Program-made: the position numbers and the translations under genes
Assembly: GCA_009760855.2 (NCBI GenBank)
Contig: WPIO01000035.1
Location: 371,501 to 435,500 of the forward strand
Reading direction: 5' to 3'
DNA length: 64,000 nucleotides
Source of the DNA: Cristatella mucedo
Taxonomy: Eukaryota; Bryozoa; Phylactolaemata; Cristatellidae
Shown: positions 12,401-24,489 of the stretch, piece after piece
How positions within the stretch are numbered: the stretch's first letter is position 1
Layout: the number at the start of each line of letters is the position of its first letter
The notes under the pieces: model-generated
What the model was told of the DNA's origin: nothing
The model's database searches: none
The model's input: only the letters and a program-made list of their open reading frames with translations

Positions 12401-15319
12401 CTACGGCCATTCCCTGTGCCTAGGAGAAACAATCAATGAGGCCCGAAGCTTGCAGATCTCGCGAGCTATCTGCCCGTGAAAGCCATCCATGCGGCCACGT
12501 GCATGATCGGTGGCAGCATTTATTGTGGAACAGCTCACACAGGTAGCATTTCATTCTGGCACTAAGAGGATTAAGCATATTGTGCACATGCAAATCATAT
12601 TGAGGGCAAACAACTGCCAGAAGCGCGTAGGAATAGTGATGCACACAGGCATGCTCATGTTGCACAAGCACTTAAACTCGTGTGGATATATATGTGCACG
12701 CACACTCAACCCTACCACATGCATACGTGCAGATACATCTATGCTTAAGCAAATGTAATACACGTGCACTTGATCATGGGCAAGCTCCTACGCACTAGTG
12801 CAAATATGCCAGCTTGCTTCGAAAGCTTGCCTGTTTACCAACAGCACTATTGATTGCTCTGTAGTGCACCTGTCTTCTAGCTTACACCTACTTCAGCCTA
12901 TGTGGGCGCTTGAGGCTCGAAAATAAAATACACACAGAATCAGCCACTCGATATTAAGAACAGGGGCTGTGAGTAAGCTTGAATCAGTCTACAAACATCT
13001 ACTTTGGAACAGTAAATGAATTTAGACTTGTAAGGACCAGAAGACGCAGTGAGCCATAAGGGCTCTTCAATAAAGGCACATTACTTGCTTCAATAAGAAA
13101 GTCAACAGACACAAGTAAAACTTATTCGGTGTGCTCTCTTCGGTGCAGCTTTTGAAAACTTACTTTGCAAACCATGCCTATATAATAACAGTAATAATTG
13201 TAGAATTTTGCATATCATCTCATGAGAATAGAATCTCTTTGTAGACACTGTTTATATTCTGAAAAGAATGAATTTCTATCGATTAGCACTGACATTCGCA
13301 ATTGCTGCATGCTTACACACTTGAAGGATTAATCACTGAGATGAAGCAAATGCTGCAGGGAGCACGTGGGCTCTTGGCTTCATTTCAAACGTCATCATGC
13401 CCGGGAATGTCGTGATGTCAGTCGGTCTTGAGTTCCAAGCTTTGGGAGCATTCGGACTGAAGGCATCGCATCCAAAAGATTCAAGGGATGGCTGAGCGAT
13501 GTGAGTCAGACGAGTGAGTGATACAATATCAAGCCTGAATAGAAAGTAGTTCAAATCAGTAGGCTAGAGCAAGAGAATAAAGGGGACCTACAAGTGAGTG
13601 GTAGAACCTTGCAATGTTCACGACCGACCGCCCTAGCTGCCGAGCTTTGCACCAACTGTAAGCGATTTGTTGCACAGGCTGGAAGACCTTCAAGTAGTGA
13701 GCTACAGAAGTCTATATGGAATGTAATAGATTCGTGGACCAGTTTGGCTCTGCTATCCTCATGTAAAGGGGCCGGAGTTCTGTGATGGCACGTTGCTGAA
13801 AGTAGAAAGCAGACTTGACAGGGCAGGCTTGAACCCTCACAGCTGCTCGTGATGACGAGCGCCACTGGCTCTTGGATGCACGGACTGCTGTCTTACATTT
13901 GCAATATTGACAGAGCAAAAATTGCACTAGGCTCTGCGGTCAATGATGGGCCGACTAAAGTCTGCACGGCGATCGCGAGGCTTGTTCAAAACCAGTATCC
14001 GCCAGCGAGTCACACACATCGACCTTTAATCCTGTGTGCAGTGAGTGGTCTCGGGGGGGGGGGTGGGAGATACCTTGCTGGCTACAATATCACGAGTGCT
14101 TGCTCGACCTTGATTGGCTGAACCCGACACACTGCTCGATCCAGTCACTGCTGCTGGTACGCCGAGCAGCAGGTATTCACAGGCTCAGGCTCGGGTGTCT
14201 GGAATCCTTGGAATCGTGGCAGCTGTACACGGCGACGTAGCACGACATCTCCTAGCTACGAGTATCGGCTGGAGCGTGTCAGTCGCCTTTGCAGTGGCAA
14301 AACGTGCATAAGAAATGTGACACGAGAATTCTCCGATCGAGGGCAAGCCGTAATTGAATTCAATAATAAAACGGAATGGGGCGAAAGTCGCGAGCCTTGT
14401 CTACCACACTCAGGCCCACGGCTTCATGAGCTCTTCCAGCCTGCCGGATACTATTCGCGCGAAGTTGCTTGAACACCGTGTGAAGAAAGAAAATGACCAG
14501 CTGGCGCCGGGTGGGAGCTTCCCTAACTTTTGCTGCGTCGTGCTTGACTCATTTCATCATGCTTTCAGCCGACATCGTGTTCGTGGTCAAGGACAAGCCG
14601 CACCAGCACTTCAAAAGAGATGGTGTCAACCTAGTATATACAGCGAAAATTCCTCTTGGCAAGGCTCTGACAGGGTGCACCGTGGAGGTCGTCACTCTAG
14701 ACGACAGGATACTAAACATACCAATAAACGACATTGTCCAGTGAGTAGAGCGTTTTTTTGCAGAACTACCTAGCGATCGATTGATAAAGCTAGATGAGAG
14801 CCTGGGGCTGGAGGCTATCTTGAGGGAGCTAAAATAGATGGCATAGCATCGATAAGCAGCCCGGTTTTTTATGTTTTGCTCGTTGAATTTCTGCTTGATT
14901 GTAACGTTTCCTTTCTCTCTTTCGAATGCTGGCGATAGATGATGTCTTTCCCACCGCGAATCACTCATGGCTGCCACATAAGGAGCTTGCACACCGGAGC
15001 ACTAGTTGTTCTTCCATTATTCTCTCCGTGTACGCTGTTGCTATCGAGGTCTTGCAAGCCACGCGATGGCTGCATTTTATGCTGCTGATGTAGCAGCTTT
15101 TTTTGCTCGAACTCGTATCGCCGGTGACGTAGTCATGGCTTCTCACGTTAAGCTTTCTGTTGTTCCAGCCAAGGATATGCGAAAGTCGTGCCAGGAGAAG
15201 GCATGCCCCTTAGCAAGGACCCGAGCATCAAAGGAGACCTGATCATTGCATTTGACATTGAGTACCCAAAGCAACTCTCACCGGATCAGAAAACCCTCAT
15301 AAGGAAAGCTTTGCTTTGA
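9427..15319 (+). CDS. DNAJB13: DNAJB13, axonemal J-domain co-chaperone (complete, 7 exons)
   Basis: Exons 9427-9494, 11092-11198, 11669-11830, 11921-12078, 12244-12376, 14569-14740 and 15169-15319 join in phase with GT/AG borders and encode 316 residues, the length I recall for vertebrate DNAJB13. It is a type II Hsp40 without a zinc finger: J domain at about 1-67 (starts [12 protein letters not shown] at 32-34), a short linker containing [22 protein letters not shown], then the two-lobed C-terminal substrate domain ([47 protein letters not shown]) and the end LIRKALL. The family member is a radial-spoke component (RSP16) of motile cilia and sperm flagella. The start has A at -3 and G at +4. 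The HPD motif, which stimulates Hsp70, is intact, whereas I recall the mammalian protein having HPL. Intron 1 carries a SINE-1 copy and intron 5 an L2 fragment. An AATAAA lies 428 bp after the stop. Confidence 0.95.
10463..10598 (-). mobile_element. SINE-1 in DNAJB13 intron 1
   Basis: A reverse-oriented copy with B box GTGGGCTCGAGCCCC, CATATGTAAAGCACATGAAT and a diverged L2a-like tail. The rest of intron 1 (9495-11091) holds only short open frames without recognisable content. Confidence 0.85.
13335..13870 (-). mobile_element. L2a-like LINE 3' coding fragment in DNAJB13 intron 5
   Basis: Minus-strand frames contain [35 protein letters not shown] and [12 protein letters not shown], the C-terminal region of the L2a protein, broken by frameshifts. 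No (ATT)n tail remains. The rest of intron 5 (12377-14568) shows nothing else. Confidence 0.75.
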
Positions 15320-15746
15320 TCAACTTCCGGGGCAGGTGCTAGCTGCCATGCCACCTCATCTGTGGTGACTGATTACTGACATCACTCAGCAGTCAGAAAG
15401 TAGGCAAAAAACCAGAGGACGGGCAGTCCTGCTCCAGAGCGATCAGGCCGAAACTTCGTAAGCCGGATGAAAAGTCGGATAAAAGGCCCGACAAGACGTT
15501 AGGCTACTTGCTATCGGCCTACTTACGGCAGAAGCTCGAGCCAAAGCTTCAAACGCCTCCACTTCACCGATTCCAGCTGCTGCTGCATGAAAGGAAATCG
15601 AATGCTCGACTTTGCGAACAACCGAGTCGCTGCCAGAGTGGTGCTTCGGAAAGGCGCAACGCGACTCTGGAGCAGAATCTCTGGGCACTTGTTCGTGTGC
15701 TCAGTATACATCGAAAAGTGCTCTTTAGGCCACGTAAGTGATGGTC

Positions 15747-15752
15747 AATAAA
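15747..15752 (+). promoter_or_regulatory. Candidate polyadenylation signal of DNAJB13
   Basis: The first AATAAA after the DNAJB13 stop codon. It implies a 3' UTR of about 450 bases. No other coding signal lies between the stop and this site. Confidence 0.4.
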
Positions 15753-16679
15753 TTGTATTGTATAATAATAATGGCTCAATTTTCAGATGTAAATATGGCA
15801 TCGTGAACAGCAGATTGCAGCACCATAAATGCATAAATGCATGTTACCATATACGACCGTTTCGTAAATTAGCTTGATTTTTCTAGGGAGGTACTTGCCA
15901 TGTCTACGATTGAAGCAGACTACTGTGGCCCACATCAAAGACGTCTTAGGCCAAGCGGAATAGGCAACATTTACTTGTATAGATTCCTAGCATCTTTAGA
16001 GTGTCTATATTATTGAGCCATTCAAAAGGAGCTGAGTACAATCATCTTTTCGTATGCCAAAGCTGCAGACACAACCAACCAAAAAAGCTTTAGTTGATTT
16101 CATTTTTAAAGCATTTAGACCAGACACACAAGGCTCGGAAAGGCTTGAGATGAAACATGCTAACCGTTCGATTGGGCCAAGCGAGTGTTTGCGAGTAATG
16201 AAGCATAAATCCCAATGAATGACTCTGGAGCTAAGCACTGGTGTCATTTGCAGATCCAGTGACCAGGCAATTTCCAGGGTCAGCAATCCATCGTCGTTGC
16301 AGTATGGTGGTATAGAGCAGTCACACACTTAGGTGACCGATTTTAGCTATAAAAGGAATGTTGCACGGCTCGGTAAGATATCGCCGGATAAAGGGGAAAC
16401 TGTGGGCGATTAAAGGAATCGCCTGCTTCTGTGACACTAGAACTTAGCAGATCATTCCTGACGAACGAGGACCATCTAGGCACGCTTCTCTTGTCCCATG
16501 CCCCCTGTCTCCCGTCCTATTAGTAAAATAAGCTGGTTCTTTCCTTTACCTCCTTCTCGTCTCTATCTGCTGGCACGACTGAATAACGAAGTGACGAAGC
16601 TGTCCTACTCAGCGCCAAAGCCAAGCTTAGATCAACCGTCCGTCGAGGTGTTGTCATTCCGCGGGGTAAAATGAGGCAC
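15753..16679. other. Intergenic interval without recognisable genes
   Basis: Open frames are short and lack recognisable motifs. No repeat family described here is present. It may contain regulatory DNA downstream of DNAJB13. Confidence 0.5.
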
Positions 16680-16844
16680 CGGGATCCATTGACCCAGTGG
16701 TTAAGGTACTCCTCCTTAACGACCGAGGTCAGCGTGATTGTGTTTGATGACCGAGGTCGTGGGCTCGAGCCCCGTGGCATATGTGAAGCACCTGAATAGA
16801 GATTAAATTATCTTAGGGAGCTATACAAATGAATCATTATATAA
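16680..16844 (+). mobile_element. SINE-1 with an insertion between the A and B boxes
   Basis: A box CCCAGTGGTTAAGG, B box GTGGGCTCGAGCCCCGTGGC and the tail GAATAGAGATTAAATTATCT are present. A ~20-bp extra segment (about GTGATTGTGTTTGATGACC) separates the boxes and is partly shared with the copy at 30,579, suggesting a SINE-1 subfamily. Confidence 0.85.
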
Positions 16845-16849
16845 GGGGG

Positions 16850-17510
16850 GTAGAGTAAACTGAACGATGATAAAACTGAACTTATAGTCACTGGGTGCCG
16901 AAAACTTGCAGCTGGACGAGAAGATTTTGCTTTTTTAAGTTGGTGATGCTGTAGTGCGACCGTCAGCAATCGCTCACAATTTATGCATCCTCGTTGATAA
17001 TTGCAAAAACCTTGAAAACTTCATTAAAAAGACCACTTCCACAGCTATTATCACGTTCGATCTCTATCTGATATTATTAACTGTCTTCCACGTTGGCTGG
17101 CAAGAAATCTAACTAGCTCCCTGGTTCTATCTAGGCTGGACTGCTGCAATTCACTTTTGGTTGGGCAACCAAAAAAGTCATTAAGCCTCTGCAACTGGTG
17201 ACGAATATGGCTACAAGGCTAGTCAACAAATCCCAAAGGTACAGAAGTGTGTCTACCTTGCTGAGGGAGCCGGAATGGCTTTCGGTCGATCAATGGATAG
17301 ATGAAAATTTTACTCTGACCCATGCGGCCTGCCATGGCTTGGCTTCTTCCTACCTAGCTAATCAGCTGCACCAGTTTCAGTCTCGGCGTGCTCTCGGGTC
17401 CTCTATGGACAATAAATTAGTTTCTCCTTTCATTTGCTTCATGACTGATGGCAGCAGAAGTTTTTGCTGTGCTGATCCTAAACTGTGGAACTCACTTCCA
17501 TAATTACTAA
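16850..17510 (+). mobile_element. L2b LINE fragment (RT C-terminal half)
   Basis: Starts within KLNDDKTEL and runs through MTNMATRLVNKSQRY, LREPEWLSVDQWI and CADPKLWNSLP, with several frame breaks. L2b differs from L2a in these segments. An AT-rich run follows directly. Confidence 0.8.
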
Positions 17511-17539
17511 CAGGCGTAATAATAAATTTACATTATAAT

Positions 17540-17612
17540 AATATATAATATATATATATATATTATATTATATATATAATAATAAATATAATATATATAT
17601 ATATATAATATA
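17540..17612. repeat. (TA)n/(TAATA)n microsatellite
   Basis: An almost pure AT-repeat run downstream of the L2b fragment. Confidence 0.9.
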
Positions 17613-17784
17613 TAATAAATTACAACACATTAAAAACCACACAAATAAATTTTTTACAAAAAATTTCCTCCGGAATGAGCCGAGGTGTGCTGATCATCTG
17701 GCCCAAATTCTTTGGACGCTTTGAAGTTAGTAGTCCTTTGATGCTTTCCGAGCTATTATTGCCTTTAGCTCAGGGATCCTCGAA

Positions 17785-17950
17785 GAATCTATCTAGAAGG
17801 ATCTAGGAGAACCTATCTAGTAAAATCTAGAAGGACCTATCTAGTAGTATCTAGAAGGACTCTATATAGTAGGATCTAGAAGGACTCTATATAGTAGGAT
17901 ATAGAAGGACTTTATATAGTAGAATATAGAAGGATCTATTTGGTAGGGTG
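17785..17950. repeat. ~26-bp minisatellite, about six units
   Basis: Units of the form ATCTAGAAGGACTCTATATAG repeat with spacing near 26 bp and gradual drift from TATCTAGTA to TATATAGTA. The flanking interval 17,960-18,790 has no recognisable content. Confidence 0.85.
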
Positions 17951-18794
17951 TAGGTAGAAAATCTATTTGCGACTTCTGTTTATGCCATGATATGTATGTA
18001 GATATGTTCATGACTCAACATTGTGACTTCTGTTGACGTGACTCCTGTTTACTACATGACCTGTGGGATGTGAATTCAAAACTATTGAGGTTAATTGCAC
18101 CCAAGGCACACTGATGGAGCAGGAAGAATAAAAAAGATTCGTGGTGCGTTTCTGTAAAATGGAGCATGAGTAAGATATAGCAACAATACAAAAGTCAGTG
18201 CAATATAAGAAAAAAATTATGTGGAACTCAGTGAAGCTATGAGTGCTCAGGTAGAAGTGAAAAGTGGTGCCGACCGAGAAAGCAGCCAGGCGAAGTATTT
18301 AGGGAAGACAGACAGACTCGGCTCTGCCTGAAGCACGAACTAGAATTGCACTCTGATATTGTATCGCTAGCGGCATAATTGTGCACCTATTCTAGACCCC
18401 TGACTGGTTAGTCTGCATTGGCATTAAACAGGTGCCGCTAAATCCTCAGCTGAGGCATTCAACATAGGTTCACCTCAGTGGCATACTTTGCCCATATGGT
18501 CACCAATGGAAATACTAGTCGCTTGCTGAGTCATTAAGAGCCACTAAGGCTACAGGCCCAGCCTTATTTATTAGTCTAGATACAGACAGCCTTTAAGCAT
18601 ACATACTGCATATTCATCGGGTCTTTTGACTCCAGGGTATCGCTTTACTTTCTATGCTTGCTTGCGGTATGGGCCTTTAAGCGACTCTCCGAAGGTCTGC
18701 GAAGTGGGGCCATTGCCACTGGCTGCAATGGGGGCTCGGTATTTGCTCCTCAATAGTCCTTCTGACACGGCTACTTCTCACTTTCTCGTTGTTT

Positions 18795-18945
18795 CGTGAA
18801 ATGAAGTTTACTGGCTACCAAATGCATACCGAAAGCCATTTAGGCACCAAGTGCTTTATAGACAACTGCCCTGCATAGCACCCATGTAGTCTCTGTGGCG
18901 TTGGAGAGTTGCAGATAGAGGGAGATACATTACATTACCGGCAAT
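18795..18945 (+). mobile_element. L2b 3'-terminal fragment
   Basis: Matches the last ~150 bp of the L2b copies at 19.8 and 52.1 kb: GAAATGAAGTTTACTGGCTA, CATACCGAAAGCC, AGCACCCATGTAGTCT, and the terminal GAGATACATTACATTA. Confidence 0.75.
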
Positions 18946-19275
18946 GATTTCATTTGCACTTTGGACATGGTGGTTAGTTATACGGCGACTGCTGGTCATG
19001 TAGTTCTTAATTTTAATATATACACCATTTAAAAGAACCAAGTGAGTCACTGGCATGCTAGCAAATGGTCATTCTTTATATTAGGATTGCATTCTTACTT
19101 TTGACTGCAGCTAAAAGCAAAACTGCCGTGGACTGCAACAGAGTAAAAAGTTACCTTCACCAGCCTCAGCGAGTCGAACTGCCAAATCAATTCGGTATAT
19201 GGTCTCTAACCGCAGCAGCAGACATCGTGGTTGCAGCTCAGCACACGATTGCAAAATGAGTTCATACACCGGAAT

Positions 19276-19372
19276 TAATAATAATAATAATACATTTGAT
19301 AACCCACCCTCAGAGAACTTAATCGCTTTCTAGGTGCTTTACATTTGCTGCAAAGGTAGTGTGAACGAATGG
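19276..19372 (-). mobile_element. L2a 3' tail fragment
   Basis: Reads (AATAAT)n then TTTGATAACCCACCCTCAGA and GCTTTACATTTGCTGCAAAG, the reverse complement of the L2a 3' end; a severely 5'-truncated insertion. Confidence 0.85.
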
Positions 19373-19412
19373 TTAGTGGATTTGGCTCAATAACGTGGAG
19401 GGCAATGGAATA

Positions 19413-19560
19413 GCAGTCGGTCTCGATAGTTCAGTCGGTAGAAATGCTCGCCCGGCAAACAGGAGATTGCCCTCTCCTCGCTTGAGGCAAAAATTGACAC
19501 GTCTCAATCCCAGTGCAGACGCCATACGTTGTATTGCATTAAAAATAAATTGAAGTGGTT
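19413..19560 (+). mobile_element. Possible third tRNA-derived SINE or degenerate tRNA copy
   Basis: TCTCGATAGTTCAGTCGGTA followed by GAAATGCTCGCCCGGCAAAC resembles a tRNA 5' half with an A box; GTCTCAATCCC about 60 bases on resembles a B box, then an A-rich stretch. It cannot fold as an intact tRNA. Confidence 0.4.
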
Positions 19561-19835
19561 GCTTGGGTGACCACTTACTGCTAGGCTACCCAATGAGTGA
19601 GTGAAGACGATTCACCGGTGTGACTTTCGAGGTGCCGGACAGCAGACTTCGACGATACGACATGGCCGTCATGAGAAATCCGTTCGTCAGGGTCGCTTGT
19701 ACTGCTGCCATGCTGGCTGGAGTGTGTCCTAATCAACGCTGCAGCAGAGCAAATAGCTAGTGGTCACTCTGACTCTCTGAAGGTTTCACGGGCGCTTCAC
19801 TGGCTGCTAGTCCACCCAATTTCTGGTAACTAATT

Positions 19836-20915
19836 TAATGTAATGTATCTCCACCTGTAATTCCACAAAGCCATAAAGACTATCTGGGTGTTACACAGGA
19901 CAGTTCTGTGTAGCACGCTCACAGCCTAAGCGGCTTTCGGTACGCATTCGGTAGCCAACAGATTTCGTCTCACGCAACAAAGAGAAAGTGGGACGCATAG
20001 CAGAGTCAGGAGAGCAGTTGAGGTAGTGAGCAGTATGGAAGTAGCAGCTCAGGACTGCTGAAAAGGATGAGCCATAGTCGGCAGCAGAAGAGTAGTGTCG
20101 TTGCATAACAATTGTGGAAGCAAGTTCCATAGTCTAGGACCTGCAGAGCTAAAGCTTCTGTCGCCAACGGTCTTTAAGCAGAGGAATGGAACAGCTATTT
20201 GATTACCCATACAGGACCTGAGGGCTCGAACAGGCTGAAACTGATGCAACAGTTCAGCTAGGTACAAAGGAGCCAAGCCGGCATCCGCCCTAGCTCTTTT
20301 AGCAAAGGTGACACGTGCTCAAACCTCTGGGACTTGAAGACCAGCCTTGTAGCCATATTCATAGTCAGCTGCAGTGGCCTCGTTGCTTTCTTTGGTAGCC
20401 CAGTTAAAAGGGAACTTCAATAATCAAGCCGAGACAGAACTAAGGAGCTAGTTACATTTTTTCAAGCCACTGTCGAAGACAGCTCTCAATCTTGGATAGC
20501 GATCGGACGTGATGGCTAGCTGTAGAAGCAGTCTTCTGAATGAAGCTTTTCAAATTGAGGCAGTTGTCGAAAACGACACCTAAATTTCGAGCACGTGGTG
20601 ATGGTCGCACAACAGCATCACCCATTAGAAGAGCAAAGCCTTTTAATCCAGCCACACGCTTTAGGGTGTCCTATGAGCAGCAGTTCGGTTTTATCGTCAT
20701 TTAGTTTCAAGAAATTTTCCGACATCCAGGATCGAATGTCGGCAAGGCAAGCATTCAGTTTATCAGTTGCTGCAGCAGCAGATTCCGACGATGTGAATGA
20801 CAAATACAGCAGAGCATCGCCAGCATAGAAGTGATATCCTATTCCATGGGCCTTAATCACTTTTCCCAGAGGTTGAGTATAGATGGAGAACAGCAAGGGA
20901 CCGAGGACTAGTAGG
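19836..20915 (-). mobile_element. L2b LINE copy with altered RT motif
   Basis: Minus strand: [94 protein letters not shown]. It ends in the L2b tail GGAGATACATTACATTA. The catalytic box reads YAGD rather than YADD, as in the copy at 50.7-52.2 kb. Frameshifts make it a pseudogene. Confidence 0.88.
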
Positions 20916-20989
20916 CAGAGCAAAAAAACATTCAAAAACATGAGCAGCAGCTGCTGGTAAACTCTGCAGTGCAAGTCAACAAAGGCGGT

Positions 20990-21121
20990 TGCTTTCCATG
21001 ACCTCGGTCCAGAGGTTGTGGTTCAAATCCCGTGTTGTGCGATTCTTTATCGCCGCTGCAAGGGAAGCAATAGCTGTAAAGGCTTTTCTGTCACTATACA
21101 AGAGAGGCTGTTAAATCAGCT
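20990..21121 (+). mobile_element. SINE-2
   Basis: B box GTTGTGGTTCAAATCCC, then GCGATTCTTTATCGCC and the tail GGCTGTTAAATCAGC. Confidence 0.75.
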
Positions 21122-21748
21122 AGTATTAATTTTAATTTTTTTTATGAGCACAGGAAGTGTCAGGCACGTATCAACATCTAGCGCACATGCTGCTTCAGGC
21201 AAGGAATTCGTGCCTTCCAAAGAATGCTTCTGATATCCACTGTCGCTCGTTCAGCTGCTCTTGAAGATGCACCGGGCATCTTGCGTTGGGCACTTCTTTC
21301 GAACAGCTGAACACGTGGAAGGCATCTAAAAGAGGCAGTCACTGCTTTTCCACTTGCTGGCAGCATTGGGCTTAAGATTGGCACAATAGCCTTCTATTAC
21401 ATGGTCTCCTGTGCGGGAGTTACATACTCAATGACGTCATAGCCAGACTGCACAGCTTGAAGTTTAGAAACCACAGTAAATTAGTTCAAATGCATTTGCG
21501 ATATGGGGTCTATATCACTGCAGATCTCTTTACTTAGGAATCCAGGCCTGTATCCTTATTCGTCTGCAGTTGGAGCAAAACTCTAAAGAGACTGGAGCAA
21601 GAGACAGACAGACAGACAGACAGAAGAAGGCACAGATATATGGGGAGTCAGTGAGACTGACAAAGAAAGATGTAGAGAAAAATAGAGCGATTTCCACAGA
21701 GGCTGTAGTTAGGGTGAACCAAACGATGGAGGCCACAGATCGTCAGGA

Positions 21749-22110
21749 TAATAATAATAATAATAATAATAATACACTTGAAAAGCGCCCCCAGAGAACT
21801 CAATCTCTTTCTAGGCGCTTTACATTTGCTGCAAAGGAAAACACGATTGAATGTTGAGTAATATCATGCTTGATAAACAACATGAATAACATGGTTAGGG
21901 GTGACATGCACAGGGTCAGTATGCAAGTGCAGTTAGTGGCAGCATGCACAGTGTCAGCATGCTTAAGAACATAAAGAACGAATCACAGGGATCCACTAAA
22001 TGCTGTCCTAAATAGGTGCGTTTTAAGTTATTTTTAAATATGGTCAAGTCAGGGGATATTGTGGCGCAAGTCGGGAGTGATTTCCAGGCTTTGGGAGTAT
22101 ACAACCTAAA
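21749..22110 (-). mobile_element. L2a 3' fragment
   Basis: The (AAT)8 tail leads on the plus strand, followed by the reverse complement of the L2a 3' UTR and of the last ~50 codons (YTPKAWKSLPTCATISPDLT on the minus strand). Confidence 0.9.
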
Positions 22111-23765
22111 AGAACTTTGATTTTCGAAAGAACTCTGCAACGAACAGCAAATGCACATGAGAACGCTCTATGTCGGGAGGCAAGAATGAGGAGGCAGTTC
22201 GTGGTCCACTGCTCTCACGGGCATGACCGAACATGCCGGCCGGCGCACTTTGATGCTCTCCTGTTGGACGATGTGTGCACTCCAGTGGAGGCACAGGGCA
22301 ATTCAGGAGCACCTGTCGTGGATGGGTAGTGAGGGTGAGGCAGGTACACTGCCTACTTTGCTATTCCTTCTGCTGCTCTGTCTCATCGACAAAGCCAGAA
22401 AACTTCGAGCCTGGGTAAAGCCACAGAATGCAGTGCCAATCATGCCACGGTCGGCAGCCACGTCGGAAGGGCTGGACTTTTATGTGAACTCATCTTCGTT
22501 ATCACTGGCAGAGGCAACCGCCCCATGTGTGACTGCCCCTCAGGCGTCGGCTGGTGACTTCGTCATTACGACATGGCACCGGGCCGCTCGGGTGAGAGGC
22601 CAGATGTGACCTTGGATCACGAGGAAAGACGCTGCCACTTGAGAAGCTGCCACTGAGTCGCTGGGCCTGGCTCGGTATGCCGAGATGCCGGTATGCCCGA
22701 TCGGCCTGCCGAGCCAGGCTCGTCGTCCGAGATTTAGAGGATCGTCAGTCAAAAGCCTTGCCAGTCTCGGCTACCACTATCGGACAAGCATTTGTTAAAG
22801 AATAAATAGACGATCCCCAAACCATCTGCTCTGGGCACACTCAGTACAATGAGAAAGCCACTTTTGCGAAAGAAACCCGACCAGACCGTGGTGAAACTCG
22901 GGGGGGGGGGCTGAGGTGAGCCTGCTGCGTGAGCTGCAGAGCACCAAAACCCCTTCCTTCCAGAAGCCTCCTCCTGCAGAGAGCAGGTGCTTAGAGTGCC
23001 GGCAGTAAGAGTGCCAAGCATGGGCTCAGCAGCTGAGCGACTGAAGACCGTGACGCTGGGCGGCGATGCTTGACAACCAAGTATAAGAACGTTGTCAATG
23101 CAAAAGGTATGAATCAAGGCGCGCACAGGCGGCAGGAAAATGCTTCTACGAATGCACTGTCCCAGTAATGGACTGTTCTCAGAAGCGCTTTCGCACGCCT
23201 ACACGAGATGAGACAGGCCACAGAATAGAAGAGTTTGGTCAGCCTCCACCGATGGCATGAACCAAGAGTAAGACTGAGCTGCAACAAATAGAAAAGGCAC
23301 CCACTCACTGTGCCACACAGCGAGTGAGCCAGGGATCGGCGAGCTGTAGACTCGGCGGTGCTCTGGGAGCAGACTGGGGCTTGCAAGCTAGTGCAGAGTA
23401 AGAGTGATCAGTGAGTGTGGCCTTGTCCGTGACCTCGGTCTGCTGTATGCATTGGCACAAACAAGCCGTGCAGCAGCAGCTGCTGCATGATCTCGGTATC
23501 ACGATCTCTCGAAGTGCCTTGGACCCAACCTGTGGGGCCTACGTGGCTCTCGCCTGTGTGGCCTGACAAAGAAGTTTCTGGTGAATTTCAGCAGCCATGG
23601 GCAATCGGCCTAAAAGAGGCTACAGCAAAGTCAGACAAGTGGAACAGTCAGAGTAGTGTAGTGAAGCCAGCCCTGGCCCCCAAACAGCACATCCACCAAT
23701 GCTGCTGCTGCTGCCACCTTTGCCACAGCAGGATCAGTTGCAGTGGCAGCTCAGGGGAAAAATCC
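22111..23765. other. Unassigned interval
   Basis: Several short open frames on both strands, a G9 run near 22,902 and CTG/CAG-rich stretches near 23,470 and 23,700. No recognisable protein motif or repeat family was found. Confidence 0.4.
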
Positions 23766-23932
23766 TAGCTGATTAAACAGCCTCTTTTCTGTATAGCAAC
23801 AGAAGAGCCTCTACGGCTATCACCACTGCTTGCAGTGGTGATAAAGGATCGCCCACCTCAGGAATCGGACCCACGACCTCGGGGCCGAGGTCGTGAAAGT
23901 AACCACCTTACCTAATGTGCCATTACGGCTCA
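23766..23932 (-). mobile_element. SINE-2
   Basis: The reverse complement shows the tRNA-like head (TAAGGTGGTTACTTTCACGA), the B-box region, GGCGATCCTTTATCACC and the tail GCTGTTTAATCAGC. Confidence 0.8.
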
Positions 23933-24397
23933 CCAGGAAGAGAATACAACCCCTGCCCAGCCAGCCAGCCACGGTTTGCTCTCATGTGCAGGCATACTAG
24001 AGTTACAAAAGGGGTGAGGCCATTGCAGGCCCAAATCTTTACAAGTACAGAGCATGTACCTGCAACTGGTGCCAGACCTCCGGGTTCCGAGTGACCGAAT
24101 ACTCGGCTGGAACTAGCACCTTGATGCAGTGGCAGAGCCAGAGGGGCAAAAGAGGACATTTGCCCCCCCCCCACACATACAGCAGTCGGCAGCCATCTGA
24201 GTCTGGCCCCCTAATCCTCATCCCCGACCGTCACCAACGACGAAATTATGTCTGAACTCCACTTGATGAGTAACCGCCGAGTTCTTGTCGAATAAACAGT
24301 ATATTGTTTTGCTCTAACTTTTCATTAATTGTGGGTCTTCCCCCTTTATAAAAAGGCTGAAGGTCAAAGGCCAACTTAGATGAAAATCCTGGCTCCA

Positions 24398-24489
24398 CCA
24401 CTGCACTCGTAGGTCTGCCAACGATGGCAGATCTGCAGTGCAACCACTGCACTTGCAGGTCTGCCAACGATTGCAGATCACGAGTGCAA
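24398..24489. repeat. 46-bp tandem duplication
   Basis: CCACTGCACTCGTAGGTCTG at 24,398 recurs at 24,444 with a few changes. Otherwise 23,935-25,590 shows nothing recognisable. Confidence 0.8.

Noticed and set aside
22111-23500. Several 90-130-codon frames
   Set aside because: No recognisable domain, and none is supported by splice sites or similarity within the window.
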